Shown here one piece after another: positions 37,926-45,628 of a DNA stretch of 50,417 nt. Position 1 is the first letter of the stretch. The number at the start of each line of letters is the position of its first letter. Source of the stretch: Pseudomonadota bacterium. Lineage in GTDB: Bacteria; Myxococcota_A; UBA9042; GCA-2863065. The stretch spans positions 1 to 50,417 of the forward strand of contig SXOO01000075.1 in assembly GCA_005776725.1 (NCBI GenBank), given 5' to 3'. A program made the position numbers and the translations under genes. Under the pieces are notes generated by a model that was given only the letters and a program-made list of their open reading frames with translations, searched no databases and was not told the origin of the DNA.

Positions 37926-39209
37926 GTGGCAGGTTCTGAGCCCGTGACCCGCTTACTCGTACCGCTCGTGTCGTGTCTCGTCGCGGGCGCCACCGCGGCG
38001 TGGGCGGTGCGCAACCACCCGGTCTTCCCGCTCTTCTCCAACGGGGGGAGCGCGCCGGTGGATGTGGGCCCGCTGCCCCGCGGGCTCGAGGCGATCGACG
38101 CCGAGAGCTGTGGCAAGTGCCACGCCGAGATCGCAGCGGAGTGGCGCGGCTCGCTGCACGCGAAGGCGTGGGTCGACCCCGTGTTCCAGGACGCGTACGC
38201 GGTCGAGCCCCTGGCGGAGTGCCGGAACTGCCATGCGCCCGAGAACGGCGGCGAAGAGCCGACAGGGCGCGCCGCTGCCGAGGGCGTTTCGTGCGCTACC
38301 TGCCACGTGCGTGGCGGGCAGGTGCTGGCGGGTTCGGGTCATGCGCGGGGCGTACACGGCGGGAGCGCTGGGAGTCCGACCGCAGGGCCTCGCCAGGCGC
38401 CACACGCTGTCTTCGCGACCCGAGCGCTCGACTCGAGCCAGATGTGCGCCGGGTGCCACCAGTTCAACTTCCTCGGCTTCGTGACGAAAAGCAGCGGGGG
38501 CCACCACGTGGAGACCGACGAGGTCCAGCAAGACACCTGGGGCGAGTGGTCGAGGAGCCGGTCCGCGACCGCGCGGGAGACGTGCCAGGACTGCCACATG
38601 CCGTGGAAGCAGTCGGCCAACGGCGGCCGCCAGTACCGCAGCCACGCGTTCCCCGGCGGATTCGACGAGGCGCTGGTGCGCGAGGCGGTCACCGCGGAGG
38701 TGACGGCGCGCGAGGTGGCTGAGGGCGTAGAGGTGGCCGTGACCTTCCACCCGGGTCGAATAGGCCACGCGTTCCCCACAGGCGACCTGTTTCGGCGCGC
38801 CGAGCTGAAGGCGTGGCTGGAGGGCTCCGAGGAACCCCCCGTCGTGTTCCCGCTGGCCCGCACGTTTCGCGACCGCATCGAAGACTGCGTCCCCGATCCC
38901 CAAGGGGGACCGTGCAAGCCACTGCCCGAGGGCCAGGTGCTGCGTGTGCGCCGCCAGAGCGTGGACACGCGCGTGCCCCCACCGGGCAGCGGCCCGCCGG
39001 CAGTTCGCCGCGCCACGATTCGCCTCCCGGCAGCTGCGGACGCTCCCCGCGGAATCAGCCGGATCAGATGGACGTTCGACTACCTGCTCATGCCCACCCC
39101 CGGCGCCGCATCGGCCGGCGGGAAGCCTGTACACTCGGTCCACATCGCCGGCGGTGAGCTCGTCGCTACCCCCGCCGCACCCCGATCGCCAGAGAGGTCA
39201 TCCCCATGA
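37926..39209 (+). CDS. pentaheme cytochrome c
   Basis: A 427-residue exported multiheme cytochrome. An N-terminal hydrophobic segment (LLVPLVSCLVAGATAAWAV) is followed by five CxxCH motifs: CGKCH, CRNCH, CATCH, CAGCH and CQDCH, all in residues about 55-230. The C-terminal 190 residues have no heme motif and look like a beta-rich domain (VAVTFHPGRIGHAFPTGDLFRRAELKAWL). The pattern resembles cytochrome c554-like periplasmic electron carriers, but the redox partner is unknown. The start is uncertain: GTG 37926 has AAGGAAG upstream, GTG 37896 abuts the direct repeat, and GTG 37944 leaves a compact signal. The stop overlaps the next ATG (ATGA), so both are co-translated. Confidence 0.85.
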   Translation: MAGSEPVTRLLVPLVSCLVAGATAAWAVRNHPVFPLFSNGGSAPVDVGPLPRGLEAIDAESCGKCHAEIAAEWRGSLHAKAWVDPVFQDAYAVEPLAECRNCHAPENGGEEPTGRAAAEGVSCATCHVRGGQVLAGSGHARGVHGGSAGSPTAGPRQAPHAVFATRALDSSQMCAGCHQFNFLGFVTKSSGGHHVETDEVQQDTWGEWSRSRSATARETCQDCHMPWKQSANGGRQYRSHAFPGGFDEALVREAVTAEVTAREVAEGVEVAVTFHPGRIGHAFPTGDLFRRAELKAWLEGSEEPPVVFPLARTFRDRIEDCVPDPQGGPCKPLPEGQVLRVRRQSVDTRVPPPGSGPPAVRRATIRLPAAADAPRGISRIRWTFDYLLMPTPGAASAGGKPVHSVHIAGGELVATPAAPRSPERSSP

Positions 39210-40654
39210 AGCTGCGCAGCCTGGTCCTCGCCTCACTTCTCTCCGCTCCCGCGTTCGCGGCGCCGCCTGTGCCCGAGCTGCCGGAGACTCCGGCGGGCCT
39301 GCAGAAGAAGGTCGCCGCTATGCGGAAGCAGGTAGCGAAGGTGTCTTCGCACTGCGAAGACACTGGCGAGCGCAACCCCGGGGAGTGGGACGAGCGTTGC
39401 CCGAGCTGGCTGGCGCGGATCAAGAAGGGGGGAGAAGCGGCGGACTGGGCCATCTACTCCGAGATCCTCGGTGAGGGCGGCGAGCCCAACTTGCTCTGGA
39501 CGGCCAGCAACACGCGAGACAGCCTGTTCGATGGCCTGATCGCGCGCGGGAGCAAGACCTCAGTCATCGCGCTCGTGAGGGCGGTCCACCGCGTCGCGGA
39601 GTCGGGCGAAGAGGGCGCACTCGACCACTACCTCACCGTGCTGGGCCAGATCACTGGTAACGAGCCGGTCCCGAATCGGCTGTCGCTGCCGCTGGACCAG
39701 GGGGGACTGGAGAAAATCGCGGCCGGCTGGATGACCTGGTGGGCCGAGAACGGGACGCGCTCGGTGGCGGAGTGGCGCGCGGCCGGGCTCGCGATCGCCA
39801 AGGAGCGCGCCAGCTCCGAGTCGTGGGGAGAGCGCTGGGCAGCCGCGGAGCGTTTGGTCGAGGCCGACGGCGACAAGGCGCTGGCCCGCAAGGTCGTGAC
39901 CGGGGCGCTCGAGTCCGCGGCGCTCGCCGCCGAGTATCACTGGCGCTTCCGGACCCTCGGCTACCAGGTCGGGATGAACCAGGCAGACATAGACGCCGCG
40001 CTGGCAGTGCGCCGCACCGCCCTGATCGCCCTCGGGGACGAGGACGCCAAGGAAGAGCAGCAGCAGATCGAAGCCAAGGCCGCGGCGTCGCGCCTGGTCT
40101 CGCAGTGCCAGGAGGCGTTCTACGCGTTGCGGCTCGAGGAGGGCCGGGACGCCTGCGCGAAAGCCGCGGAGCTCGACGAGCAGAACGTGCTGGCACGAAT
40201 CGGCCTCGGCTGGGCGGAGCTCGAGCTGGGCAACACGGACGCAGCCAGCCAGGCCACCGACACCGCCATGGAGCTGGTGTACGAGGGTGCGGACGACATC
40301 TACGAGAAGGTCAACCAGCTACGCGCGGCGGTCCTGACCGTGCAGGGCGAACACGAGGAGGCCCTCACCGTGCTGAGGGGCCAGACTCCGTCGCAGGAGA
40401 TGCGCTCGCGCCTCGCGTTGCTCGAGGGACGCGCCGCCCCCGCCACCTGGGTGGCCTACGTGGCTCCGCGGTACTTCTGTTGGAAGGGCAAGGGCGACGA
40501 GGCCGCCAACGGGTATCTGCTGCGCCGCGGCTTCGTGAAGCCCGAGTCATTCACCACCGGCTTCGCGACCTTGCCCTCCGAGCGCCGCCGGGCGCTCGAA
40601 GAGAACGCGAAGGGCGACTGCCCGTGGAAGGCCGTGGTGTCCGAGGTTCGGTAG
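39206..40654 (+). CDS. secreted helical-repeat protein, function unknown
   Basis: A 482-residue protein with a clean signal peptide (MKLRSLVLASLLSAPAFAA). The mature protein is mostly helical; residues about 290-410 look like TPR units (CQEAFYALRLEEGRDACAKAAELDEQNVLARIGLGWAELELGNTD in separate helices). Cys occurs at HCEDTG, ERCPSW, SQCQEA, DACAKA, YFCWKG and GDCPWK, allowing disulfides. No known enzyme motif was seen. It is coupled to the pentaheme cytochrome by ATGA, has AGAGAGG upstream and is the last gene before a hairpin pair. It may be a periplasmic partner or assembly factor of the cytochrome; this rests only on position. Confidence 0.65.
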   Translation: MKLRSLVLASLLSAPAFAAPPVPELPETPAGLQKKVAAMRKQVAKVSSHCEDTGERNPGEWDERCPSWLARIKKGGEAADWAIYSEILGEGGEPNLLWTASNTRDSLFDGLIARGSKTSVIALVRAVHRVAESGEEGALDHYLTVLGQITGNEPVPNRLSLPLDQGGLEKIAAGWMTWWAENGTRSVAEWRAAGLAIAKERASSESWGERWAAAERLVEADGDKALARKVVTGALESAALAAEYHWRFRTLGYQVGMNQADIDAALAVRRTALIALGDEDAKEEQQQIEAKAAASRLVSQCQEAFYALRLEEGRDACAKAAELDEQNVLARIGLGWAELELGNTDAASQATDTAMELVYEGADDIYEKVNQLRAAVLTVQGEHEEALTVLRGQTPSQEMRSRLALLEGRAAPATWVAYVAPRYFCWKGKGDEAANGYLLRRGFVKPESFTTGFATLPSERRRALEENAKGDCPWKAVVSEVR

Positions 40655-40697
40655 GGTGCCGTTGCTGAGTGGGGCCTAGGCCCACCAGCCGGCGCGA

Positions 40698-40744
40698 GGC
40701 GGCCGCGGGTTGGACCGCGGCCGCCGCCCGGGGATAGCCCCGGG
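40698..40744. terminator. two adjacent GC-rich hairpins between convergent genes
   Basis: GGCGGCCGCGG (40698-40708) pairs with CCGCGGCCGCC (40715-40725) across a six-base loop. CCCGGGG (40727-40733) pairs with CCCCGGG (40738-40744) across ATAG. They lie between the convergent stops at 40654 and 40778. No T-run follows, so a bidirectional terminator is likely but of non-classical form. Confidence 0.6.
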
Positions 40745-40777
40745 GCAGGCGCCAGCCGATGTCAGCGCCCGCGGGAC

Positions 40778-41374
40778 TCAGCCCTTGAGAGCCTGCGACA
40801 CACGGCCCACGAGCTTCGCGTTGGGCTTCAGCGTCTTGGCGCCCTCGGACCAGTTGGCCGGGCAGACCTCGTCGCCGTGCGCCGCGACGTACTGGAACGC
40901 CTTCACCTTGCGGACCAGCTCTTCCATGTTGCGGCCGACGTTGTTGACGTTGACCTCGGCGCCGACGAGGACGCCCGACGGGTTGATGATGAACGTCCCG
41001 CGGAAGTCGAGGCCGTTCGCCTCGTTGTAGACGCCGAAGAGGCGCGAGACCTTCCCCGTGGGGTCGGCCGCCATGCTGTACTTCACGGCGGCGAGCTCGC
41101 CCTCCTCGCGCTGCCAGGCGAGGTGCGTGAACTTGGTGTCGGTGCTCACCGACAGGACCGACACGCCCATGGCCTCGAGCGCGGCGTGCTGACCGGCCAG
41201 AGCCGCGAACTCGGTGGCGCAGACGAACGTGAAGTCGGCCGGGTAGAACATGAGCACCGCCCACTTCCCGGCGGCGGTGTTGTCGGCGAGCGAGAAGGAG
41301 CCGAAATCACCGGCCTTCGGCTCGTACGTCTCCATCGTGAAGTTATCGACCTTCTGACCGACTTGGATGCTCAT
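40778..41374 (-). CDS. AhpC-type 2-Cys peroxiredoxin
   Basis: A 198-residue thiol peroxidase that reduces hydrogen peroxide and organic or lipid hydroperoxides in the cytoplasm. The peroxidatic Cys52 lies in FYPADFTFVCATE, the helper Arg in DFRGTF (127) and the resolving Cys171 in EVCPANW, as in AhpC. The length is normal. ATG 41374 has GGAGAG upstream. No ahpF or thioredoxin reductase gene is adjacent. A promoter with a perfect TTGACA and an inverted repeat lies upstream, so peroxide-responsive control is plausible. Cys, not selenocysteine, is encoded at the active site. Confidence 0.93.
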   Translation of the reverse strand: MSIQVGQKVDNFTMETYEPKAGDFGSFSLADNTAAGKWAVLMFYPADFTFVCATEFAALAGQHAALEAMGVSVLSVSTDTKFTHLAWQREEGELAAVKYSMAADPTGKVSRLFGVYNEANGLDFRGTFIINPSGVLVGAEVNVNNVGRNMEELVRKVKAFQYVAAHGDEVCPANWSEGAKTLKPNAKLVGRVSQALKG

Positions 41375-41500
41375 GGTTCTCTCCGTGGTGCTCGTGTGCG
41401 GGCGCGATCTGGGTTCGAGTCTGGGGCCCTCCCCACTCTCCCCGGGCAAAGCTCGCCAACGCGGGCTTCTAGCAGGGTCGGGCTGGGCTGCCGGCCGTAA

Positions 41501-41519
41501 TCGGACCTGACCAGTCCGA
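41501..41519. promoter_or_regulatory. inverted repeat just downstream of the peroxiredoxin promoter
   Basis: TCGGAC (41501-41506) and GTCCGA (41514-41519) form perfect six-base arms around seven bases, at about +5 to +25 of the predicted transcript. It could be a repressor operator; no regulator is encoded next door. Confidence 0.4.
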
Positions 41520-41531
41520 CTTGGGCGCCGA

Positions 41532-41559
41532 AGCCTAAACGGCGGTCTCGCGTTGTCAA
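41532..41559 (-). promoter_or_regulatory. sigma70-like promoter for the peroxiredoxin gene
   Basis: On the minus strand TTGACA (41554-41559) is followed after 16 bases by TAGGCT (41532-41537). The -35 is a perfect consensus; the -10 keeps T1, A2 and T6. The leader would be about 150 bases. Confidence 0.55.
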
Positions 41560-41655
41560 CGGGCGGAGAAAGCGGAGCACTCGAGGGAGCCCGACCCCCT
41601 TGATCTCTTGGAGGATTTGTCCGGATGCCGCTGGGGCCCTGAGCTTGTTCCGTGA

Positions 41656-42951
41656 TCAGCGAGCGCGGGCCTCGGACACCCAGTCGCGGACCTCTTCCCG
41701 CTGGTCCAGCCAGTCGAGGTAGAGCCGGTCTTGGCCGCGTTCCGGTAGCTCACCGGACGCGATGGTGTCCTCGAGGAGGCGCTTCAGCCGACCCACCGTA
41801 CGGGAGGGCGCCAGCGAGTAATGCGACATGATCGCGTCGCCGATCCCCTTGGAGAGCGGCGGCAAGCGGGCGTCCTCGGCCTCGATCTGGGCGATCCGCG
41901 CCTCGAGCTCGCGCATCTGGCGCTCGAGGCGCTGGATCGTGGCCTCGCGCTTCGTGGTGAAGTCGGCCTTCGAGAACGCGATGAGGTCCGGGAGGTGTCC
42001 CTGCGTCTCGCGGATGAGTCGGCGAACCGCGCTGTCGGTCCAGTCGTCCTGGTAGAGGTTGACCCGGCTGTGGGTCTCGATCACGTACGCCACGCGCTCG
42101 GTCAGCTCGGCGTCGAGCCCTACCCGGTGCGCGATCGACTCGAAGAGCAGCGCGCCGTGCTCCTCGTGCCGGAAGAAGTGGACCTTGCCCTCCCGGTTCA
42201 CCGAGCGCGTCCAGACCTTCCCGATGTCGTGACACAACGCGGCCCAGCGCACGACCAGCCGCGCCTCGGCCTTCTGGGTGACCAGCTTCGTGTGTTCCCA
42301 GATGTCCTTGTGGTGCACCGCGCACGACTTGTCGAAGCCGACGAGCCCCGCCACCTCAGGCATGAGGAAGGGGATCACCCGCGTCTCCCAGGCGGCCTGG
42401 AGGGCGCGCTCGACGTGAGCGCCCAACAAGAGCCCGTTCAGCTCCTCGCCCCAGCGCTGGCGACGGTCGCGGGTGTCGAGGATGTTGCCGGCGTCGCGCG
42501 CGGCGAAGCGCCGCACGTCGCCTACTGGCCAGGCGCCGGTCTCCGAGACCAGCCGCGGCAGCTCCAGGAGCCGCAGGGGATCTTCGCGGAAGGCGCGGTC
42601 CGGCGAGTCTACGGTCCTGAGCACACCCGCGGCGAGGTGCGCCACGCCGCCCAGGGGATCGACCCGCTCGCCGTCGCCGTCGACCGCGAACGCATCCACC
42701 GTGAAGCCGCGCGTGCGGAGCCACGCGTCGATCCCCTCGGGGACAGCGCTCACGCTCCAAGGTCCGGCGGCAGGGTCGAGACCCCGCACCACCGCCAGCG
42801 CCGCGTCGAGCGCTTCTGTCGGTGCGTCTGTCGCCCGCTCCTGGCGGTGAGCGACCGCGCCGGTGACCGCCGCGCGAGCGCTGGCGCCGACCCACCACAC
42901 CCGGTACCCCTGGCCGCGCAGGATGGCGGCGAGGGCGTCGTTGTTCATCAT
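41656..42951 (-). CDS. HD-domain relative of CCA-adding enzymes with lost polymerase site
   Basis: A 431-residue protein with the layout of a tRNA nucleotidyltransferase/poly(A) polymerase family member. The head (GYRVWWVGASARAAVTG, then VDAFAVDGDGERVDPLGG, then FREDPLRLLELPRLV at 121-135) aligns with the family, but the catalytic signature is gone: the expected VGGxVRD reads VGASAR and the metal-binding DxD before ATDAP reads QER (37-39). The HD domain is intact (HHKDIWEH at 213-220, CHDIGK with His241-Asp242, FRHEEHG). CCA addition is therefore unlikely, while phosphohydrolase or RNA binding remains possible. ATG 42951 starts two bases after the aminotransferase stop, so the two form an operon. 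A coiled stretch (TIQRLERQMRELEARIAQIEAED) lies near the C-terminus. Confidence 0.8.
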   Translation of the reverse strand: MMNNDALAAILRGQGYRVWWVGASARAAVTGAVAHRQERATDAPTEALDAALAVVRGLDPAAGPWSVSAVPEGIDAWLRTRGFTVDAFAVDGDGERVDPLGGVAHLAAGVLRTVDSPDRAFREDPLRLLELPRLVSETGAWPVGDVRRFAARDAGNILDTRDRRQRWGEELNGLLLGAHVERALQAAWETRVIPFLMPEVAGLVGFDKSCAVHHKDIWEHTKLVTQKAEARLVVRWAALCHDIGKVWTRSVNREGKVHFFRHEEHGALLFESIAHRVGLDAELTERVAYVIETHSRVNLYQDDWTDSAVRRLIRETQGHLPDLIAFSKADFTTKREATIQRLERQMRELEARIAQIEAEDARLPPLSKGIGDAIMSHYSLAPSRTVGRLKRLLEDTIASGELPERGQDRLYLDWLDQREEVRDWVSEARAR

Positions 42952-42953
42952 GG

Positions 42954-44204
42954 TCAGGCCGTCGCTTCTAGGACTTCCGTGAGGGTCTCGAGCGCCGCTC
43001 GCATGTGTGCTCGCTGAGCGATCAGCGGCGGGAGGAAACGAAGTGAGGTGTCGTTGAGCTTGTTGACGAGGAGCCCACGCTCGAGACACGCCAAGGTGAT
43101 CTCCTGAGCCACCGGCTTGTTGAGGCCGAGGCCCAGGATGAAGCCGCGGCCCCTGGCGCCGCTGACGACTGGGAAGCGCTTCAGACCGTCGAGCGCCTCG
43201 AGGAACCACGCCCCTTGCCGGCGGACGTGATCGCAGAGCCCGTCTTGCTCGATCACGTCCATGACCGCGAGCGCCGCCCGGCACCCCACGGCGTTGCCGC
43301 CGAAGGTGGACCCGTGCGCGCCGGGCTCGAAGCCGCGGGCGGCCTCCTCGGTGGAGATCATCGCGCCGATCGGGAAGCCGGCGCCCAGCGACTTCGCGAG
43401 CGTGATCACGTCGGGCACCACACCCTCCTGCTCGAAGGCGAAGAAGGTGCCCGTGCGCCCGATGCCGACCTGTACCTCGTCCAAGATGAGGAGCGCGCCC
43501 CGCTCTCGGCACAAGCGTGCGACGTCGGCGAGGAAGCCGGGCGCGGGCAGGATGATCCCCCCCTCCGCCTGAATGGGCTCCAAGATGACGGCGCAGGTGT
43601 TCTGGTCCACGAGGCGCGAGACCGACTCGAGATCGTTGAACGCCGCGTAGCTGAAGCCCGGCACGAGGGGCGTGTAGCCCTCGTGGTACTTCGGCTGGCC
43701 GGTGGCGGCCAATGCGAACATGGTGCGCCCGTGGAAGCTCTGGGTGAACGAGACCACGTTGGAGCGGTCCGGCTGGCCCAAGGTCTTGGTGGCGTAACGG
43801 CGGACCAGCTTGAGCGCCGCCTCCGTGGCCTCGGTGCCGCTGTTGCACAGGTACACGAGGCCGGGCTTGCCGGCCGCCGCTTCGTACCGCGCCGCCAGCG
43901 CCTCGGAGATCCGCACCTGGGGCTCGTTGAAGTACAGGTTGGACACGTGCATGAGCTGACGCACCTGTCGCTGGACGGCGTCGACCACCCTCGGGTGGCT
44001 GTGGCCGAGGCCGTTCACCGCGATGCCACCGACGAAGTCGAGGTACCGCTTGCCGGCCTTGTCCCAGACGTACATGCCCTCACCGCGCACGAAGACGACG
44101 GGCGCTTGGCGGAAGTTCTTGGACATCGTTCGGCGCCCGACCGCCACCAGCTCTTCCTGGGTCCGGCCGTCGGCGTCGAGGTCATCGATCTGGTCGTAGC
44201 TCAC
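42954..44204 (-). CDS. class III PLP aminotransferase, ArgD-like
   Basis: A 416-residue PLP-dependent transaminase resembling acetylornithine/ornithine-type enzymes. YLDFVGGIAVNGLGHSHP is the N-terminal signature, NSGTEATEAALK (121-132) binds the PLP phosphate, FHGRT (158-162) stacks on the ring, LDEVQVGIGRTG (241-252) supplies Asp242, and LAKSLGAGFPIGA carries Schiff-base Lys271. GSTFGGN closes the site. The exact amino donor (acetylornithine, ornithine, or another omega-amine) cannot be decided from sequence alone. GTG 44204 has GGTGA upstream. It is the first gene of a pair with the HD protein; no other arginine gene is close. Confidence 0.85.
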   Translation of the reverse strand: MSYDQIDDLDADGRTQEELVAVGRRTMSKNFRQAPVVFVRGEGMYVWDKAGKRYLDFVGGIAVNGLGHSHPRVVDAVQRQVRQLMHVSNLYFNEPQVRISEALAARYEAAAGKPGLVYLCNSGTEATEAALKLVRRYATKTLGQPDRSNVVSFTQSFHGRTMFALAATGQPKYHEGYTPLVPGFSYAAFNDLESVSRLVDQNTCAVILEPIQAEGGIILPAPGFLADVARLCRERGALLILDEVQVGIGRTGTFFAFEQEGVVPDVITLAKSLGAGFPIGAMISTEEAARGFEPGAHGSTFGGNAVGCRAALAVMDVIEQDGLCDHVRRQGAWFLEALDGLKRFPVVSGARGRGFILGLGLNKPVAQEITLACLERGLLVNKLNDTSLRFLPPLIAQRAHMRAALETLTEVLEATA

Positions 44205-44339
44205 AGTTACTCACCGGTGCCCGGGGAAGGGTGGGGATGGCCCCCAAAGGCCCCTCTCAGGCTGCTTCGAGAGGCCGCGCCGACGCATGGCTTACCGTGG
44301 GCCTGCCCACACGTCGAGGAGTTTCGTGGTCCGGGCCGA

Positions 44340-44376
44340 GCGCTCCGCCGACTAACTGCCCGTGATCACGGAGCGC
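44340..44376. promoter_or_regulatory. stem-loop enclosing a perfect palindrome in a divergent gap
   Basis: GCGCTCCG (44340-44347) and CGGAGCGC (44369-44376) are perfect inverted arms. Inside the loop and overlapping one arm lies CCGTGATCACGG (44360-44371), itself a perfect palindrome. The site is in the 236-base gap between divergent genes and could bind a dimeric regulator or form a structure. Confidence 0.4.
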
Positions 44377-44428
44377 GTGAGTCGCCACTCAACAGCAGGG
44401 CTTGTCGCGCCCGGCCCCTCGTTTGGAG

Positions 44429-44434
44429 TACGCT
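44429..44434 (+). promoter_or_regulatory. -10 element TACGCT placed for a leaderless transcript
   Basis: TACGCT ends six bases before ATG 44441, like TACACT before 24711. GGAG at 44425-44428 is too far from the ATG to be a convincing ribosome site. Confidence 0.38.
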
Positions 44435-44440
44435 CACGCC

Positions 44441-45628
44441 ATGCGCCTTCTCGCTGCCGTCCCCCTCGCGCTCGCTCTCGGCTGCCCCGCATCGGAGGCC
44501 GTGCTCGCTTACCCCGACGCCGGCCTCGGCCGCCTCGACATCGTGCTCCCCGGCCCCAACGTGCCGCTGGATGACTTCGGCCAGCCGATCCCCCAGGGTG
44601 ACACGGCCACGGAGCCGGACGCCGGCGTCGAATGCGAGGTGCCACTCGACTGTCCCAACGAGCCCGCAGAGTGCGAGTTGCTGCGCTGCACGCTGGGTAA
44701 GTGTGTGGTGGAGCCGGCCGTGGATGGCACGTGTGACGACGGCGACGCCTGCACGGTCACCACCTGCGTCGAAGGGGCCTGCACGGTCACCGGGGAGGTG
44801 ACGTGCCCGGACGACAACAACGCCTGCACCGCGGAGACCTGCCGAAAGGACACCGGCTGCTCCACCCTGGACCTCACGGGCGAGATCCATGTGTGCGACG
44901 ACGGCAACGAGTGCACCACCAACGACCACTGCACCAATGGTGTGTGCTCGGGCTCGGCCTCGTGCGCCGTTGGCACGGCAGACAACCCGGCAAAGAGCTG
45001 CCTCGCGATCCACCAGGCGGACGCGGCAAAGCCCAGCGGCGTGTACTACGTCAAGGCGGGCACCACCGCGGTCGCGGTCTTCTGCGACATGACGACGAAC
45101 GGCGGCGGCTGGACGCGAGTGGGCGTGGTGGACGCCACCCAGCCGCTCTGCAACCTCACCGCGGGGCTCGGCACCGCGGCCGCCGTCTCCGCCGGCACCG
45201 GCACGGCCTTCCTACCCGCGGCGACGGTTGCGCAGATGGCCGGTGAGAAGGGGGAGGTCATGGGTCAGGCCTCGCAAGGAGGCACCGCGTTCACGATGGT
45301 CTTCTCCACGGTGCAGTGGGCTGACGTCGCGAGCGGGAAGACCAACTCGTCGAACGGCGGCACGGCGGGCCTCAAGGTGTCCGTCAATGGGGCCGCAGCC
45401 GAGGCGATCTCAGACATCCCGAAGGCCTTCCAGGGTCCAGCGCTGCTCGGGGGCAAGCGCCCGAACGGGAAGTACACGTTGATCTTCGGCGTGGGCTCCC
45501 AGAAGACCGGGGCGTTCGTGCAGGACGCGGCGTGCGCGGCGCTCCCGACGGAGCGCGGCATCTGGGGCGGCGATAGCTTCGCGGGGTTCGCCAAGTGGGG
45601 GATCGTCGGCAGCGTGTACGTGCGTTGA
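44441..45628 (+). CDS. lipoprotein with Cys repeats and fibrinogen-like domain
   Basis: A 395-residue predicted lipoprotein: LALALGC is a good lipobox (Cys15). Residues about 65-180 contain Cys modules of the CDDGDACT/CTVTTCVEGACT kind, common in myxobacterial surface proteins. Residues about 185-395 start like a fibrinogen-related domain (SCLAIHQADAAKPSGVYYV, then FCDMTTNGGGWTRVG), a fold that in animals binds sugars and other ligands. The domain is compact, and its later part (GIWGGDSFAGFAKWGIVG) also fits the family ending. It is expected to be exposed on the outer membrane. The stop overlaps a TTG start of the next gene (TTGA), suggesting coupling. Confidence 0.8.
   Translation: MRLLAAVPLALALGCPASEAVLAYPDAGLGRLDIVLPGPNVPLDDFGQPIPQGDTATEPDAGVECEVPLDCPNEPAECELLRCTLGKCVVEPAVDGTCDDGDACTVTTCVEGACTVTGEVTCPDDNNACTAETCRKDTGCSTLDLTGEIHVCDDGNECTTNDHCTNGVCSGSASCAVGTADNPAKSCLAIHQADAAKPSGVYYVKAGTTAVAVFCDMTTNGGGWTRVGVVDATQPLCNLTAGLGTAAAVSAGTGTAFLPAATVAQMAGEKGEVMGQASQGGTAFTMVFSTVQWADVASGKTNSSNGGTAGLKVSVNGAAAEAISDIPKAFQGPALLGGKRPNGKYTLIFGVGSQKTGAFVQDAACAALPTERGIWGGDSFAGFAKWGIVGSVYVR

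Noticed and set aside
40671..40684. GGGCCTAGGCCC palindrome after the secreted repeat protein
   Set aside because: It is self-complementary but leaves no loop, so it is a poor terminator hairpin. The two hairpins just downstream are better candidates.
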